From positions 248,001 to 312,000 of the forward strand of contig CAWFYC010000023.1 in assembly GCA_963819855.1 (NCBI GenBank): 64,000 nt of DNA. The letters are read 5' to 3'. Source of the stretch: JAMXLO01 sp963819855. GTDB taxonomy: Bacteria > Pseudomonadota > Alphaproteobacteria > Acetobacterales > Acetobacteraceae. The position numbers and the translations under genes are program-made. The notes beneath the pieces are model-generated. The model was not told the DNA's origin. It made no database searches and was given only the letters and a program-made list of their open reading frames with translations. Positions 34,325 through 43,410 of the stretch are shown one piece after another; position 1 is the stretch's first letter; every line of letters starts with the position of its first letter.

Positions 34325-35230
34325 ATGAGCAATGTCGCATTGCTGTTCCTCTGCCTGGCAGCCGGCGTTGCACTACGTGCCTCGGGCAGGGTCCCCGACA
34401 ACGCCCACCTGACGATCAATGGTTTCATTATCAACATATCGCTGCCGGCGCTCACGCTGCTGCAGATTCACGGCATCCAACTCCACCGCGAGCTGTTCTT
34501 CCCGATCCTGATGCCGTGGCTGATGTTCGTCGGCGTAGCCGCGTCGGTCTGGCTGATCGGTCGGCAATTGCACCTCGCCGCGGCGACGATCGGAGCACTG
34601 ATTCTCACCGCCGGCCTCGCCAATACATCCTTCGTCGGCGTGCCGATGATCGAGTCGTTCTACGGCGCCCGCTATATGGCGATCGGGCTGCTGATCGACC
34701 AGCTCGGGACCTATCTCGTGCTCAGCACGCTGGGCATCGCGATCGCCTGCTTCTGTTCGCGCGGCAGTGCATCGATGAGCGAGGTGGCACGCCGCATCGC
34801 GACATTCCCACCATTGATTGCGCTGGTTCTGGCGCTGGTGCTCACACCGATCGCCTATCCGCCTGTCGTCAGTGAGATCCTGGCGCGCCTTGGCGGAACG
34901 CTGGCACCGCTTGCACTGGTGTCCGTCGGACTGCAACTCCGGCTTGGCGTGCTGCGCGGTCGATATACCCCGGTGGCGTGCGGCCTCGGGGTCAAGCTGC
35001 TGCTGGCACCCCTCATACTGGCCTTGATCTACCTGAAGGTGCTGGGAGCGACCGGCACCATGGCGCACGTTACCCTGTTCGAATCCGCAATGGGCCCGCA
35101 GATCGGCGGCGCCATCGTGGCGACGCAATACGGGCTCGATCCACCGCTGGTCACCCTGATGGTCGGGATCGGCAGCGTCATCGCGTTCCTGACATTGCCG
35201 ATCTGGTGGTACGCGCTCCAGGCCACATAG
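34325..35230 (+). CDS. AEC-family permease
   Basis: 301 residues, about ten transmembrane helices in two five-helix repeats. The first repeat contains NGFIINISLPALTLLQIHGI and NTSFVGVPMIESFYG, and the second ILARLGGTLAPLALVSVGLQ and FESAMGPQIGGAIVATQYGL, all auxin-efflux-carrier-family signatures. Substrate probably an organic acid such as malate. GGGAG is six bases before ATG 34325. Confidence 0.9.
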   Translation: MSNVALLFLCLAAGVALRASGRVPDNAHLTINGFIINISLPALTLLQIHGIQLHRELFFPILMPWLMFVGVAASVWLIGRQLHLAAATIGALILTAGLANTSFVGVPMIESFYGARYMAIGLLIDQLGTYLVLSTLGIAIACFCSRGSASMSEVARRIATFPPLIALVLALVLTPIAYPPVVSEILARLGGTLAPLALVSVGLQLRLGVLRGRYTPVACGLGVKLLLAPLILALIYLKVLGATGTMAHVTLFESAMGPQIGGAIVATQYGLDPPLVTLMVGIGSVIAFLTLPIWWYALQAT

Positions 35231-35231
35231 G

Positions 35232-35525
35232 TCAGCGCAGTGAATTGACGATCTGTCGGAACGCCTCCTCCGGGAAGGCCTTCAGCGACGTGGTGCGCAC
35301 GTTGCCGAGCTTGCCCAGCATCAGCGTGAAGCGTGCCGCGACCGCATCGTCCGGCGCGTCGTAGATCATGATCAGGTCGTACATGCCCATCGTCATGTAG
35401 ACCGAGCGGAACTGCCCGCCCATCTCCTCCAGAGTCTTCTTCGCCGTATCAACGCGCTTCGGGCTGTCACCGATCGACCGCATACCTTGTTCGGTCCAGT
35501 TGGCGAGCATGACATAGGTCGGCAT
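35232..35525 (-). CDS. GYD-domain protein
   Basis: 97 residues. YVMLANWTEQGMRSIGDSP and GQFRSVYMTMGMYDLIMIYD are the GYD signature (alpha-beta barrel; here G-M-Y-D). Role unknown; relatives occur near oxygenases. ATG 35525 is preferred to the ATG six bases upstream because AGGAGG is at correct distance only for it. Convergent with the AEC gene, one base apart. Confidence 0.85.
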   Translation of the reverse strand: MPTYVMLANWTEQGMRSIGDSPKRVDTAKKTLEEMGGQFRSVYMTMGMYDLIMIYDAPDDAVAARFTLMLGKLGNVRTTSLKAFPEEAFRQIVNSLR

Positions 35526-35595
35526 GGCCATTCCCTCCTACTCAGTCCTCGGAACCCGGCCTAAGCTGACGACCGATCAGAGAGGGAAGCAAGCG

Positions 35596-36825
35596 ATGAT
35601 TGTCCCGGAAGGTGCCAGGAACATCGAATTTGTCGGCCATACCGACCAGGGCGGCCGCGGCGACGGCGTCCAGGTGATGGTGGCGCGTGGCCACGCATAC
35701 ATTGGTACCCGAGTGCGCCGCGGCGTCATGGTCACCGACGTGCGCGACCCGCGCAATCCGAGACCGGTGAACTTCGTGCCGATGCATCCGAATTCTGTCA
35801 GCATGCACTTGCAGTCGGCCGAAGACCTGCTGCTGTGCATCCAGGAAGCCGATCAGCGCGCGTTGCTGACGCAGCAGGAGTATTACGGTGGCTCCGGCAA
35901 GGTGGACAGCAGTCGGTTCGGCAAGCGCGGCGAGGACTATGCCGCCGGCATGCGCGTCTATGACATCTCCGATCCGGCCAATCCGCGCTCGATCGGCGCC
36001 ATGGAGGTGCAAGGTCTCGGCCTGCACCGCATCTGGTGGACCGGTGGCCGCTATGCCTATGCCTCGGCTTTGCTCGACGGTTTCACCGACCACATCCTGA
36101 TGGTCATCGACATGGCGGACCCGACGCGTCCGCAGGAGGTGGGACGCTGGTGGATGCCCGGCCAGAACGCCGCCGCCGGCGAGACACCGACCTGGCGCAA
36201 CCGCTTGGCCTTGCATCACGCCGTGGTGGCGGACGACATCGCCTACGGCTCCTGGCGCGACGGCGGGCTGACGATCCTGGACGTGAAGGACAAGTCGGCG
36301 CCGAAGCTGATCGCCCACCGCAACTGGTGTCCGCCCTATGGCGGCGGCACCCACAACGCGCTGCCGCTGCATGACCGCGATCTGCTGGTGGTGGCGGACG
36401 AGGCAGTGTTGAATATCGACGCCGAGGGCCAGCACAAGCGCACCTGGGTGTTCGACATTCGCGAGAAAAGCAATCCGGTGAGCATCGCGACGATGCCGAC
36501 GCCGTCGGATCAGGACTACGTCAAGATGGGCGGCCAGTTCGGCCCGCACAATCTGCACGAGAACCGGCCCGGCTCGTTCCAGAGTTCGACCACGATCTTC
36601 GCCACCTGGCAGAGCGCGGGCGTGCGCGTGTTCGACATCTCCGATGCCTACCGGCCGGAGGAAGTCGGCTATTTCGTGCCGCCGCAGCCGACGCAGTGGG
36701 CGGAGCCGATGCGCGGCCGCGCCAAGGTGCGGCATACGGCGGACGTGTTCGTGGCACAGGACGGATTGATCTATGTCACTGACTACGACGCCGGTCTCTA
36801 TATCCTGCAGTGGAAAGGCAATTGA
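35596..36825 (+). CDS. LVIVD-repeat beta-propeller protein
   Basis: 409 residues. Repeats of the LVIVD type recur: GVMVTDVRDPRNPRPV, MRVYDISDPANPRSIGAM, LMVIDMADPTRPQEVG, LTILDVKDKSAPKLIA, VRVFDISDAYRPEEVGYF. These make a seven-bladed propeller. No signal peptide, so a cytoplasmic location is likely. HRIWWTGGRYAYAS and PFGPHNLHENR point to a conserved pocket with His residues. Function unknown. Confidence 0.82.
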   Translation: MIVPEGARNIEFVGHTDQGGRGDGVQVMVARGHAYIGTRVRRGVMVTDVRDPRNPRPVNFVPMHPNSVSMHLQSAEDLLLCIQEADQRALLTQQEYYGGSGKVDSSRFGKRGEDYAAGMRVYDISDPANPRSIGAMEVQGLGLHRIWWTGGRYAYASALLDGFTDHILMVIDMADPTRPQEVGRWWMPGQNAAAGETPTWRNRLALHHAVVADDIAYGSWRDGGLTILDVKDKSAPKLIAHRNWCPPYGGGTHNALPLHDRDLLVVADEAVLNIDAEGQHKRTWVFDIREKSNPVSIATMPTPSDQDYVKMGGQFGPHNLHENRPGSFQSSTTIFATWQSAGVRVFDISDAYRPEEVGYFVPPQPTQWAEPMRGRAKVRHTADVFVAQDGLIYVTDYDAGLYILQWKGN

Positions 36826-36870
36826 GGAACAGCGTGAGCGTCTCCTCGCCTTCGCTGTGAGGTGCCCTCC

Positions 36871-37926
36871 ATGTTCGAAACCGTCGTCATCGTCTGGGTC
36901 CTGATCCTGATCGTCGTCGTCGTCACTTTGTTTGCCGGCGTGAAGACGGTGCCTCAGGGCTTCATCTGGACGGTGGAACGCTTCGGGGCCTACACGCGCA
37001 TGCTGCAGCCCGGCCTCAACTTCGTCATGCCCTATATCGATCGGGTCGGCCGCAGACTGAACGTGCAAGAGCAGGTGGTCGACATTCCGGAGCAGAGCGT
37101 CATTACCCGCGACAACGCAACTGTGGCAGTCGATGGCATCATCTACTACCGCGTGATGGAGCCGGAGAAGGCGGCGTATCAGGTTGCCAACCTGACTGTC
37201 GCGCTGACCACACTGGCGATGACCAATATCCGCTCCGTGGTCGGCGAGATGGAACTTGATGCGACGCTCTCCTCACGCGAGCGCATCAACTCGTCGCTGC
37301 TGACCATCCTCGACGGCGCCACCATGCCGTGGGGCGTGAAGGTGAGCCGCGTCGAGATTCGCAAGATCGAGCCCCCGGAGAACCTGATCCGGGCGATGAA
37401 CCTTCAGATGACCGCCGAACGTGAGCGCCGCGCCGTGGTGGCACGTGCCGACGGCGAACGCGAGGCCGCGATCAAGCGCGCCGAGGGCGAAAAGCAGGCG
37501 CTTATTCTGCAAGCCGAAGGCCGGCAGGAGGCGGCCATCCGCGACGCCGCGGCACGGGTTCAACTCGCCACGGCGGAGGGCGAGGCGACCCGCCTGGTGT
37601 CGGAGGCGGCGACACGTTACGGCCAGTCCGGCCTGCGCTACTTCATCGCCGACCGCTATGTGCGGGCGTTCCAGGCGCTGGCATCGGCGCCGAACACGCG
37701 TCTCGTCGTGGTGCCGATGGAGTCCTCGGCACTCGCCGGCGGGATCGTGCAAGCGATGCAGTTGTTCCGCGGCGACGATGGTAGCCCGGGTGCCGCGCCA
37801 CCGGGCATGCCGCCGCCGCACGAACCGCCATCACCGCCACCGCCGCCGCCGATCGTGCCGTCTCCGATGCCGCCCGGCGGCATCCTGCCGGCCGCGTCGC
37901 CGTGGGGGACCGGAACGCCTGGATGA
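36871..37926 (+). CDS. SPFH/Band 7 (stomatin-like) membrane protein
   Basis: 351 residues. An N-terminal transmembrane helix (about 3-22) precedes the Band 7 domain, with VPQGFIWTVERFGAYTRMLQ, VDGIIYYRVMEPEKAAYQV and KIEPPENLIRAMNLQMTAER. A coiled coil of EGEKQALILQAEGRQ-type repeats follows (about 185-235). The last 45 residues are Pro-rich (long PP runs), an unusual tail. Forms membrane microdomain scaffolds with NfeD, encoded next and overlapping by four bases. Confidence 0.92.
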   Translation: MFETVVIVWVLILIVVVVTLFAGVKTVPQGFIWTVERFGAYTRMLQPGLNFVMPYIDRVGRRLNVQEQVVDIPEQSVITRDNATVAVDGIIYYRVMEPEKAAYQVANLTVALTTLAMTNIRSVVGEMELDATLSSRERINSSLLTILDGATMPWGVKVSRVEIRKIEPPENLIRAMNLQMTAERERRAVVARADGEREAAIKRAEGEKQALILQAEGRQEAAIRDAAARVQLATAEGEATRLVSEAATRYGQSGLRYFIADRYVRAFQALASAPNTRLVVVPMESSALAGGIVQAMQLFRGDDGSPGAAPPGMPPPHEPPSPPPPPPIVPSPMPPGGILPAASPWGTGTPG

Positions 37927-38342
37927 GCGACTGGATCATCTGGATGGCCGGCGGCCTGATATTGCTGGCGGTCGAAATCCACGCGCCCGGCGCCTTCATG
38001 ATGTGGCTGGGCCTGGCGGCGTGCGGCACCGGACTGGTTGTTCTGGCAAGCGGCATCGGCTTCGCGATGCAGGTGGTGACCTGCGCGGTGCTGGCGGCGA
38101 TCTCGCTGTCGGTCGGGTTGCGTTTCCGCCGCCGTCCGGTAAGGCTCAACACGCAGCAGGCAGGGCTCGCCGGCCGCTCCGCGACGGCCTTGGCGTTTCA
38201 TGGCCGGGAGGGACGAGTGCGCGTGGGCGACAGCGACTGGGCGGCACGCGTGCCGCCGGACGTCGCGGAACCCGCTTCCGGCTCGCGGCTGCGGGTGGAG
38301 GGGGTCGATGGGACGGTACTGATCGTCCGTCCGGAAGGGTGA
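37923..38342 (+). CDS. NfeD-family membrane protein
   Basis: 139 residues. Two or three transmembrane segments (about 5-70; WIIWMAGGLILLAVEI) and a C-terminal OB-fold (LAGRSATALAFHGREGRVRV, DGTVLIVRPEG). This is the short NfeD form that partners SPFH proteins. Its ATG overlaps the SPFH stop (ATGA), so the two are translated together. Confidence 0.9.
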   Translation: MSDWIIWMAGGLILLAVEIHAPGAFMMWLGLAACGTGLVVLASGIGFAMQVVTCAVLAAISLSVGLRFRRRPVRLNTQQAGLAGRSATALAFHGREGRVRVGDSDWAARVPPDVAEPASGSRLRVEGVDGTVLIVRPEG

Positions 38343-38346
38343 GCCG

Positions 38347-38739
38347 ATGAACTGGGATGACGCGAAACGGCTGGTGCAGGCGGTGGAGGATGCGTTCGGC
38401 GCCGCCGATCTGGCGGCAATCGAGCAGGGTTTCACCGAAGACGCCGTCGCACACTTTGCGGACTTCCCGGAGATGCACGGGCGCGAGGCGATCATGCGCT
38501 TCCTGCGCGCCCGCTTCGCCCGCACCCAGGACTACCGGCTCCGGAAGACCCCGCACTGCCTGATGGGCGACACGCTGGCGAACACCTGGGACGCAAGCTG
38601 GCAGGACGCGCAGACCGGCAAGTCGATGCTGGGCCGCGGCACGGAAATATGGGTCGTGCGCGACGGCCGCATCGCACGCTGGGATGCGACGTTCAACGTG
38701 TGGGAGAAGGGGGGCCCGCCTGCGACCCCGGTGGTGTAA
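38347..38739 (+). CDS. SnoaL/NTF2-like protein
   Basis: 130 residues. The opening helix pair is WDDAKRLVQAVEDAFGAADL; FTEDAVAHFADFPEMHGREAI and GTEIWVVRDGRIARWDATFN follow, and the protein has the cone-shaped NTF2 fold used by polyketide cyclases and many small-ligand binders. Begins four bases after the NfeD stop and may ride on its transcript. Confidence 0.8.
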   Translation: MNWDDAKRLVQAVEDAFGAADLAAIEQGFTEDAVAHFADFPEMHGREAIMRFLRARFARTQDYRLRKTPHCLMGDTLANTWDASWQDAQTGKSMLGRGTEIWVVRDGRIARWDATFNVWEKGGPPATPVV

Positions 38740-38752
38740 TCGGGGCTGCGGA

Positions 38753-39169
38753 TCAGGCCCAGCCAAGTTCCTTCATCGCCCAACCGGCGTTCCAGATCTT
38801 CGTCATGTGCCGGATCTTGTCGCCGGCGAATTCCATGACATAGACATAGTCGGTCGTCGTGCTCTTGCCGGTCGGCGGACACGGACCGCCCTCTCCGGTA
38901 TGCGTGGCGGAGAACACGCCGTAGGCACAGACGCTGTTGCGTTCGTCATCGGTGGCAAACGATTTCGCCACGTAGCGACCGTCGGGCATGAAGGTCAGCA
39001 GCCCCTTCATCCAATCGCAGTACTCGCGCAGAGTCCTGACATCGGCCAGCGGCTCGGACTGCGCCGCGAAGCTTGCGTCAGGCGTGCAACAGGCGCGGCA
39101 TACCTCCCAGCCGCGACCGGCCTCGCATGCCTCGAAGAACTGCCTGGCAACCGTGGTGATGTTGGACAT
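38753..39169 (-). CDS. SnoaL/NTF2-like protein
   Basis: 138 residues. ARQFFEACEAGRGWEVCRAC, LREYCDWMKGLLTFMPDGRY and YVYVMEFAGDKIRHMTKIWN make a second NTF2-like protein, convergent with the first and not closely similar to it. Cys-rich N-terminal helix (CRACC). GGGAG is seven bases before ATG 39169. Confidence 0.8.
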   Translation of the reverse strand: MSNITTVARQFFEACEAGRGWEVCRACCTPDASFAAQSEPLADVRTLREYCDWMKGLLTFMPDGRYVAKSFATDDERNSVCAYGVFSATHTGEGGPCPPTGKSTTTDYVYVMEFAGDKIRHMTKIWNAGWAMKELGWA

Positions 39170-39251
39170 GATGCGCTCCCTGCTGCATTGGCGGCCCAAC
39201 CATAGCATATCGATGCACCGGCGAGGGATCGTATCGTCCGGTCGACGGCCG

Positions 39252-39491
39252 TCAGCGCTTGCCCCGCTGCGAGTCGACGAAAGCGCGCAGCACCGCATTC
39301 ATTCGCGTCTGATAGCCGGGGCCACGATCGCGGAACCAGGCCAGGATGTCCTGGTCGATGCGTAGCGAGATCGCCTGTTTGGGTTGCGGCCAGGCAACCT
39401 TCAGGTCGGTCCAATCCGACTTGCGCTTCGCCGCCGGCTTGCCCGGCTTCGCCTTCGACCGCGTGGGCGACTTGCTGGCGGCGCGGGCCAT
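39252..39491 (-). CDS. brnA: BrnA-type antitoxin without an adjacent BrnT
   Basis: 79 residues. A Lys/Arg-rich N-terminus precedes KQAISLRIDQDILAWFRDRG and YQTRMNAVLRAFVDSQR, the ribbon-helix-helix of BrnA antitoxins. The BrnT RNase normally lies directly upstream on the same strand; here that space holds no BrnT-like frame. GGAGG lies before ATG 39491. Confidence 0.8.
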   Translation of the reverse strand: MARAASKSPTRSKAKPGKPAAKRKSDWTDLKVAWPQPKQAISLRIDQDILAWFRDRGPGYQTRMNAVLRAFVDSQRGKR

Positions 39492-39604
39492 AATGCCTCC
39501 GAAGTTGGCGATCGCTTTGTCACTACAAGCGTATCGGCCAGCGGGCAAGGCTCGAAGCCTTCGCAGGGGTAACGTGGCGGACCGACAACTGAGATCGAAA
39601 GTAG

Positions 39605-39925
39605 CTAATTCCCGCCGAGCGCCGCCTCCACTGCCCGCACCGCCTGTAGCGGCACCGACGCCCTTCCTACCACCTGGCCGCCGACGCAGGCGAGCCACCC
39701 CGCCCCGTCCGGCGGTCCGCCGGGCCGTAGCTCGATCACCTTGGCCTCGTCGTCCAGTGCCACCGCGCGGTAGGTGCGCCAGCCGGACCATACCGGCCCC
39801 AGAATGCGAACGACGCGGGCGATGGCCTCGCCCGCGTCGTTGTGTCCGATCCATTCGAGGGTCCGGTGGACGCCGGGCCCCTCCTCCTGCCGGCCCCGCA
39901 TCCAGTGGAGGCGGGAGGTGCGCAC
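39605..39925 (-). CDS. Hypothetical protein
   Basis: 106 residues, not recognised. Start is GTG 39925, seven bases after GGAGG. VHRTLEWIGHNDAGEAIARVV then GWRTYRAVALDDEAKVIEL suggest a small alpha-beta domain; no signal or membrane segment. Located between orphan brnA and fusA, on the same strand. Confidence 0.55.
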   Translation of the reverse strand: MRTSRLHWMRGRQEEGPGVHRTLEWIGHNDAGEAIARVVRILGPVWSGWRTYRAVALDDEAKVIELRPGGPPDGAGWLACVGGQVVGRASVPLQAVRAVEAALGGN

Positions 39926-39955
39926 TAGGCTGCCTCCATTATGCAGCCCTCAAGA

Positions 39956-42043
39956 TCATGCGCTCTTGGCCATGATCTCGTCCGCGATCGCCCGCGGCAC
40001 CGGATCGTAGTGGTGGAACTGCATGGTGAACGACGCCCGTCCCTTGGTCATGCTTCTCAGATCTGAAATATAGCCGAACATCTCCTTCAGGGGAACATGC
40101 GCCCGGACGATCACCGTGGACCCGGTGCTCTCCTGGTTCTGGATCATGCCGCGGCGCCGGTTCAGGTCGCCCACCACGTCGCCCACATGGTCCGCCGGCG
40201 TGGTGACCTCCACGTCCATCACCGGCTCCAGGATGATCGGTGCGGCCTTCTTCATGCCGTCGCGGAAGCAGGACTTTGCCGCGATTTCGAACGCCAGCGC
40301 GGACGAGTCGACGTCGTGGTACTTGCCGTCCAGCAGCGTGTACTTGAAGTCCACCGTCGGGAAGCCGGCCAGCACGCCGGTCTCGGCCTGCTGCTTGATG
40401 CCCTTCTCCACCGCCGGGATGTATTCCTTCGGCACCGTGCCGCCGACCACCTTGTTCTCGAACAGCACGCCCTCGTTGCGGGCGAGCGGTTCGAACGCGA
40501 TCTTCACCTCGGCGTACTGGCCGGAACCGCCGGTCTGCTTCTTGTGGGTGTAGGTCTCGGTGTGCGGGCGGCTGATGGTCTCGCGATACGCCACCTGCGG
40601 CGCGCCGATATTCGCCTCGACGCCGTACTCGCGGCGCAGGCGGTCGATGATGATCTCCAGATGCAGCTCGCCCATCCCCGACAGGATGGTTTGCCCGGTC
40701 TCCTGGTCGGTCCGCAGCCGTAGCGACGGGTCCTCGGCCGCCAGCTTTTGCAGGCCGAGCGACATCTTCTCCACCGCCTCCTTGGTGCGCGGCTCGACTG
40801 AGATGTCGATCACCGGCACCGGGAAGGCCATCCGCTCCAGCACGACCGGGTCCTGCTGCGAGGCCAACGTGTCGCCCGTGCCAGTGTCCTTCAGCCCGAC
40901 GAAGGCGGCGATGTCGCCGGCATGCACCTCCTTGATCTCAGCCCGCTTGTCGGCGTGCATCTGGAACATCCGCCCGATGCGCTCGCGATGGCTCTTGGTG
41001 GTGTTCATCACCGTGTCACCGGACTTCAGCGTGCCGGCATAGACGCGCACGAAGGTCAGCGTGCCGTACTTGTCGTTGATGATCTTGAACGCGAGACCGG
41101 CGAACGGCGCGCTAGGGTCGGCCTTGATACGGCGGCGGCCGGAGTGCTCGCCATCCTCCTCGCCCTCACCCGCGGCGACGCTGATGCCCGGCACGTCGAC
41201 CGGCGACGGCAGGTAGTCGACCACCGCGTCGAGCAGCGGCTGCACGCCCTTGTTCTTGAACGCGGTGCCGCACAGCACCGGACGGAACGCGCCGGAGATC
41301 GTGCCCGCCTTGATGCAGCGCTTCAGCGTGGCGACCTCGACATCGCCCTTGTCGAAGTACTCCTCCATCGCTGCGTCATCGACCGACAGCGCGGTGTCCA
41401 GCAGGAGCTGGCGGTATTCCTTGGCCTGATCGGCAAGGTCGGCGGGGATCGGTTCGTCGTGGTACTTGGCACCCAGTTCGCCGCCTTCCCAGATGATCGC
41501 CTTCATCTCCACCAGGTCGACGACGCCGGCGAACTTGTCCTCGATGCCGATCGGCAGCTGCAATGGCAGCGCCACGATGTCGAGCTTCTCCTTCAGCGTG
41601 GCGAACGCGCGGAAGAAGTCGGCGCCGGTGCGGTCCAGCTTGTTGATGAAGATGACGCGCGGCACGTTGTAGCGGTCGGCGAGACGCCAGTTGGTCTCCG
41701 ACTGCGGCTGCACGCCGGCGACGCCCTCGATGATGAAGATCGCGCCGTCCAGCACGCGCAGGCTGCGGTTCACCTCGATGTTGAAATCGATGTGGCCCGG
41801 CGTGTCGATGATATTGATCCGGTGGTCTTTCCACTCGCACGTCACCGCGGCCGAGGTGATGGTGATTCCCCGCTCCCGCTCCTGCTCCATGTAGTCGGTC
41901 GTGGTGTTGCCGTCGTGCACCTCGCCGATCTTGTATGACACCCCGGTGTAATACAGGATCCGCTCGGTCGTGGTGGTCTTGCCCGCGTCGATGTGAGCGG
42001 TGATGCCGATATTGCGGATCCTGTCGAGTGGCGTGCCCGGCAC
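39956..42043 (-). CDS. fusA: Elongation factor G
   Basis: 695 residues from GTG 42043, six bases after GGAGG. All five EF-G domains: G1 NIGITAHIDAGKTTTTERIL, G2 RGITITSAA, G3 DTPGHIDF, G4 NKLDRTGADF, domain III QTILSGMGELHLEI, domain IV KQTGGSGQYAEVKI and the C-terminal GYISDLRSMTKGRASFTMQF. It is not flanked by rpsL, rpsG or tuf, and G4 has NKLD instead of the usual NKMD, so it may be a second, divergent EF-G copy. GTPase catalysing ribosomal translocation. Confidence 0.93.
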   Translation of the reverse strand: MPGTPLDRIRNIGITAHIDAGKTTTTERILYYTGVSYKIGEVHDGNTTTDYMEQERERGITITSAAVTCEWKDHRINIIDTPGHIDFNIEVNRSLRVLDGAIFIIEGVAGVQPQSETNWRLADRYNVPRVIFINKLDRTGADFFRAFATLKEKLDIVALPLQLPIGIEDKFAGVVDLVEMKAIIWEGGELGAKYHDEPIPADLADQAKEYRQLLLDTALSVDDAAMEEYFDKGDVEVATLKRCIKAGTISGAFRPVLCGTAFKNKGVQPLLDAVVDYLPSPVDVPGISVAAGEGEEDGEHSGRRRIKADPSAPFAGLAFKIINDKYGTLTFVRVYAGTLKSGDTVMNTTKSHRERIGRMFQMHADKRAEIKEVHAGDIAAFVGLKDTGTGDTLASQQDPVVLERMAFPVPVIDISVEPRTKEAVEKMSLGLQKLAAEDPSLRLRTDQETGQTILSGMGELHLEIIIDRLRREYGVEANIGAPQVAYRETISRPHTETYTHKKQTGGSGQYAEVKIAFEPLARNEGVLFENKVVGGTVPKEYIPAVEKGIKQQAETGVLAGFPTVDFKYTLLDGKYHDVDSSALAFEIAAKSCFRDGMKKAAPIILEPVMDVEVTTPADHVGDVVGDLNRRRGMIQNQESTGSTVIVRAHVPLKEMFGYISDLRSMTKGRASFTMQFHHYDPVPRAIADEIMAKSA

Positions 42044-42204
42044 GGTGAACCTCCATACCACGACGGGCGCCCCGGAACCCCTGTTCCGCGCGCCCGTATG
42101 TCGCACCATCAGATGCTGCACCGCGGCGCGATTTGCAAGGATTATCGCGCAGAGCGTGTAGCAACTCCAGTGTGTGCCGGCGGGTGTAGGCGGCTCGCCA
42201 CCCT

Positions 42205-42960
42205 TTGTCACTGTCGGACACGGCGTTCGGCACCAGGCCTGGGCTGCCAAATCCGCCTTCTTCTGCCGCCGGATTGGCCACGCTGCGCGAGGATCGGCAG
42301 AACCGTCCGGCGCCGGGCCGGTCGCGCAGCCGGGCGCCGTTCCGGCAGGACGCGACGGAGCAGTTGGCACACGCGCTGACCACTCAGCAGCCCTTTCGTG
42401 AACGACTGGTCTGGTTCTGGACCAACCACTGCACGGTCTCGTTGCGTCGCGGCCAGCGTGCGGCGCTGGCGGGTTCCGCCCGTTCGCGCAACAAGCCGGG
42501 CGAATAGATCGTGATGGGGCGGCGCTTTCCGCCAGGCGAGGAAGGTCACGGCGCTGCCGCATTGCATTTCCTGGCGACCCATCCGGCGACATATCGTTTC
42601 TTGGCGACCGAGCTGGTCAGGCACTTCGTTGTGGACGATCCGCCGGTGGACACGCTGCGACACATTGTCGGGGTGTTGCACGACAGCAGCGGCAACCCGG
42701 GCGCGGCTGCCGTGGCTCTGATCACACTGGCGCCGACGCGGCAGCCGCAGACCAAGCTGCGCGCTCCGCTGGACTACATGGTTGCCACCTTGTGCGCACT
42801 CGACGCTTCGCCGCAGCCCGGTCGGCCCGCTCGCCGGTCTCGGCCAGCCGATGTAGACCGCACCGCAGCCGAATGGCTGGCCGGATCGCGTCACGGACTT
42901 GGCTGGCCGGAGGCATTGGTACGCTGGATCGTCTAGGTCTACGCGGTCGCCGTTCCGCCC
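42205..42960 (+). pseudogene. DUF1800 gene remnant
   Basis: Two fragments of a DUF1800-family protein remain. The first (to 42507) has FRQDATEQLAHALTTQQPFR and ERLVWFWTNHCTVSLRRGQR, the family's central motif. The second (from about 42514) has GRRFPPGEEGHGAA, FLATHPATYRFLATELVRHF and TKLRAPLDYMVATL from the C-terminal half. Roughly a hundred residues between them are missing. Downstream a frameshift and an in-frame TAG, where the family has Trp, end the protein early (GLGQPM-stop-TAPQPNGWPDR). The usual DUF1501 partner is absent. Confidence 0.75.
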
Positions 42961-43090
42961 CGCTTGGTCTCGCATCAGCCTTCGCGCTGGGCCGTGTTTC
43001 GCTGGGGTTGCGGATGCGCCGACCGACAAGCGCCTTGCCGTCGTCATCCTGCGCGGCCGGCGGCGTCGGCCGATTGCGTCTGTCCGCTAT

Positions 43091-43111
43091 TTCCGGTAAT
43101 GGTTTCCGGAA
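43091..43111. promoter_or_regulatory. Operator candidate for the toxin-antitoxin pair
   Basis: TTCCGG-N9-CCGGAA, a perfect 6-base inverted repeat, also readable as a direct repeat of TTTCCGG, lies 15 bases upstream of the antitoxin ATG. Suits autorepression by the antitoxin dimer. Confidence 0.5.
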
Positions 43112-43125
43112 AAGATGGTATCACG

Positions 43126-43410
43126 ATGGCCGGTAAGGCAAAATCCCCTGTTGCAACTCACCGCGCGCGCAAGCAGCGCCAGGGTTTCGTGCGGGTCGAG
43201 GTCAATGTCCGCAAAGAAGACGCCAGCCTGGTTCGCGATGTCGCCTCAGCCTTGTCCGATCCCTCGCGTCAGGTCGCGGCACGCAAGCTGCTGCGACAAC
43301 GCTTTGCCGAGCCGCCCAGAGTGAGTCTGAAGGCGCTGCTGGCATCGGCGCCGCTCGAAGGGATTGAGCTCGATCGCGGCCGCGATCTGGGGCGTGAAGT
43401 CGATCTGTGA
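43126..43410 (+). CDS. Antitoxin of a VapC-like pair
   Basis: 94 residues. A basic N-terminus precedes FVRVEVNVRKEDASLVRDVA and QVAARKLLRQRF, a ribbon-helix-helix-like antitoxin core, with an acidic tail ELDRGRDLGREVDL. Its stop overlaps the GTG of the toxin. ATG 43126 is chosen; the long in-frame extension upstream overlaps the DUF1800 remnant. Confidence 0.75.
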   Translation: MAGKAKSPVATHRARKQRQGFVRVEVNVRKEDASLVRDVASALSDPSRQVAARKLLRQRFAEPPRVSLKALLASAPLEGIELDRGRDLGREVDL

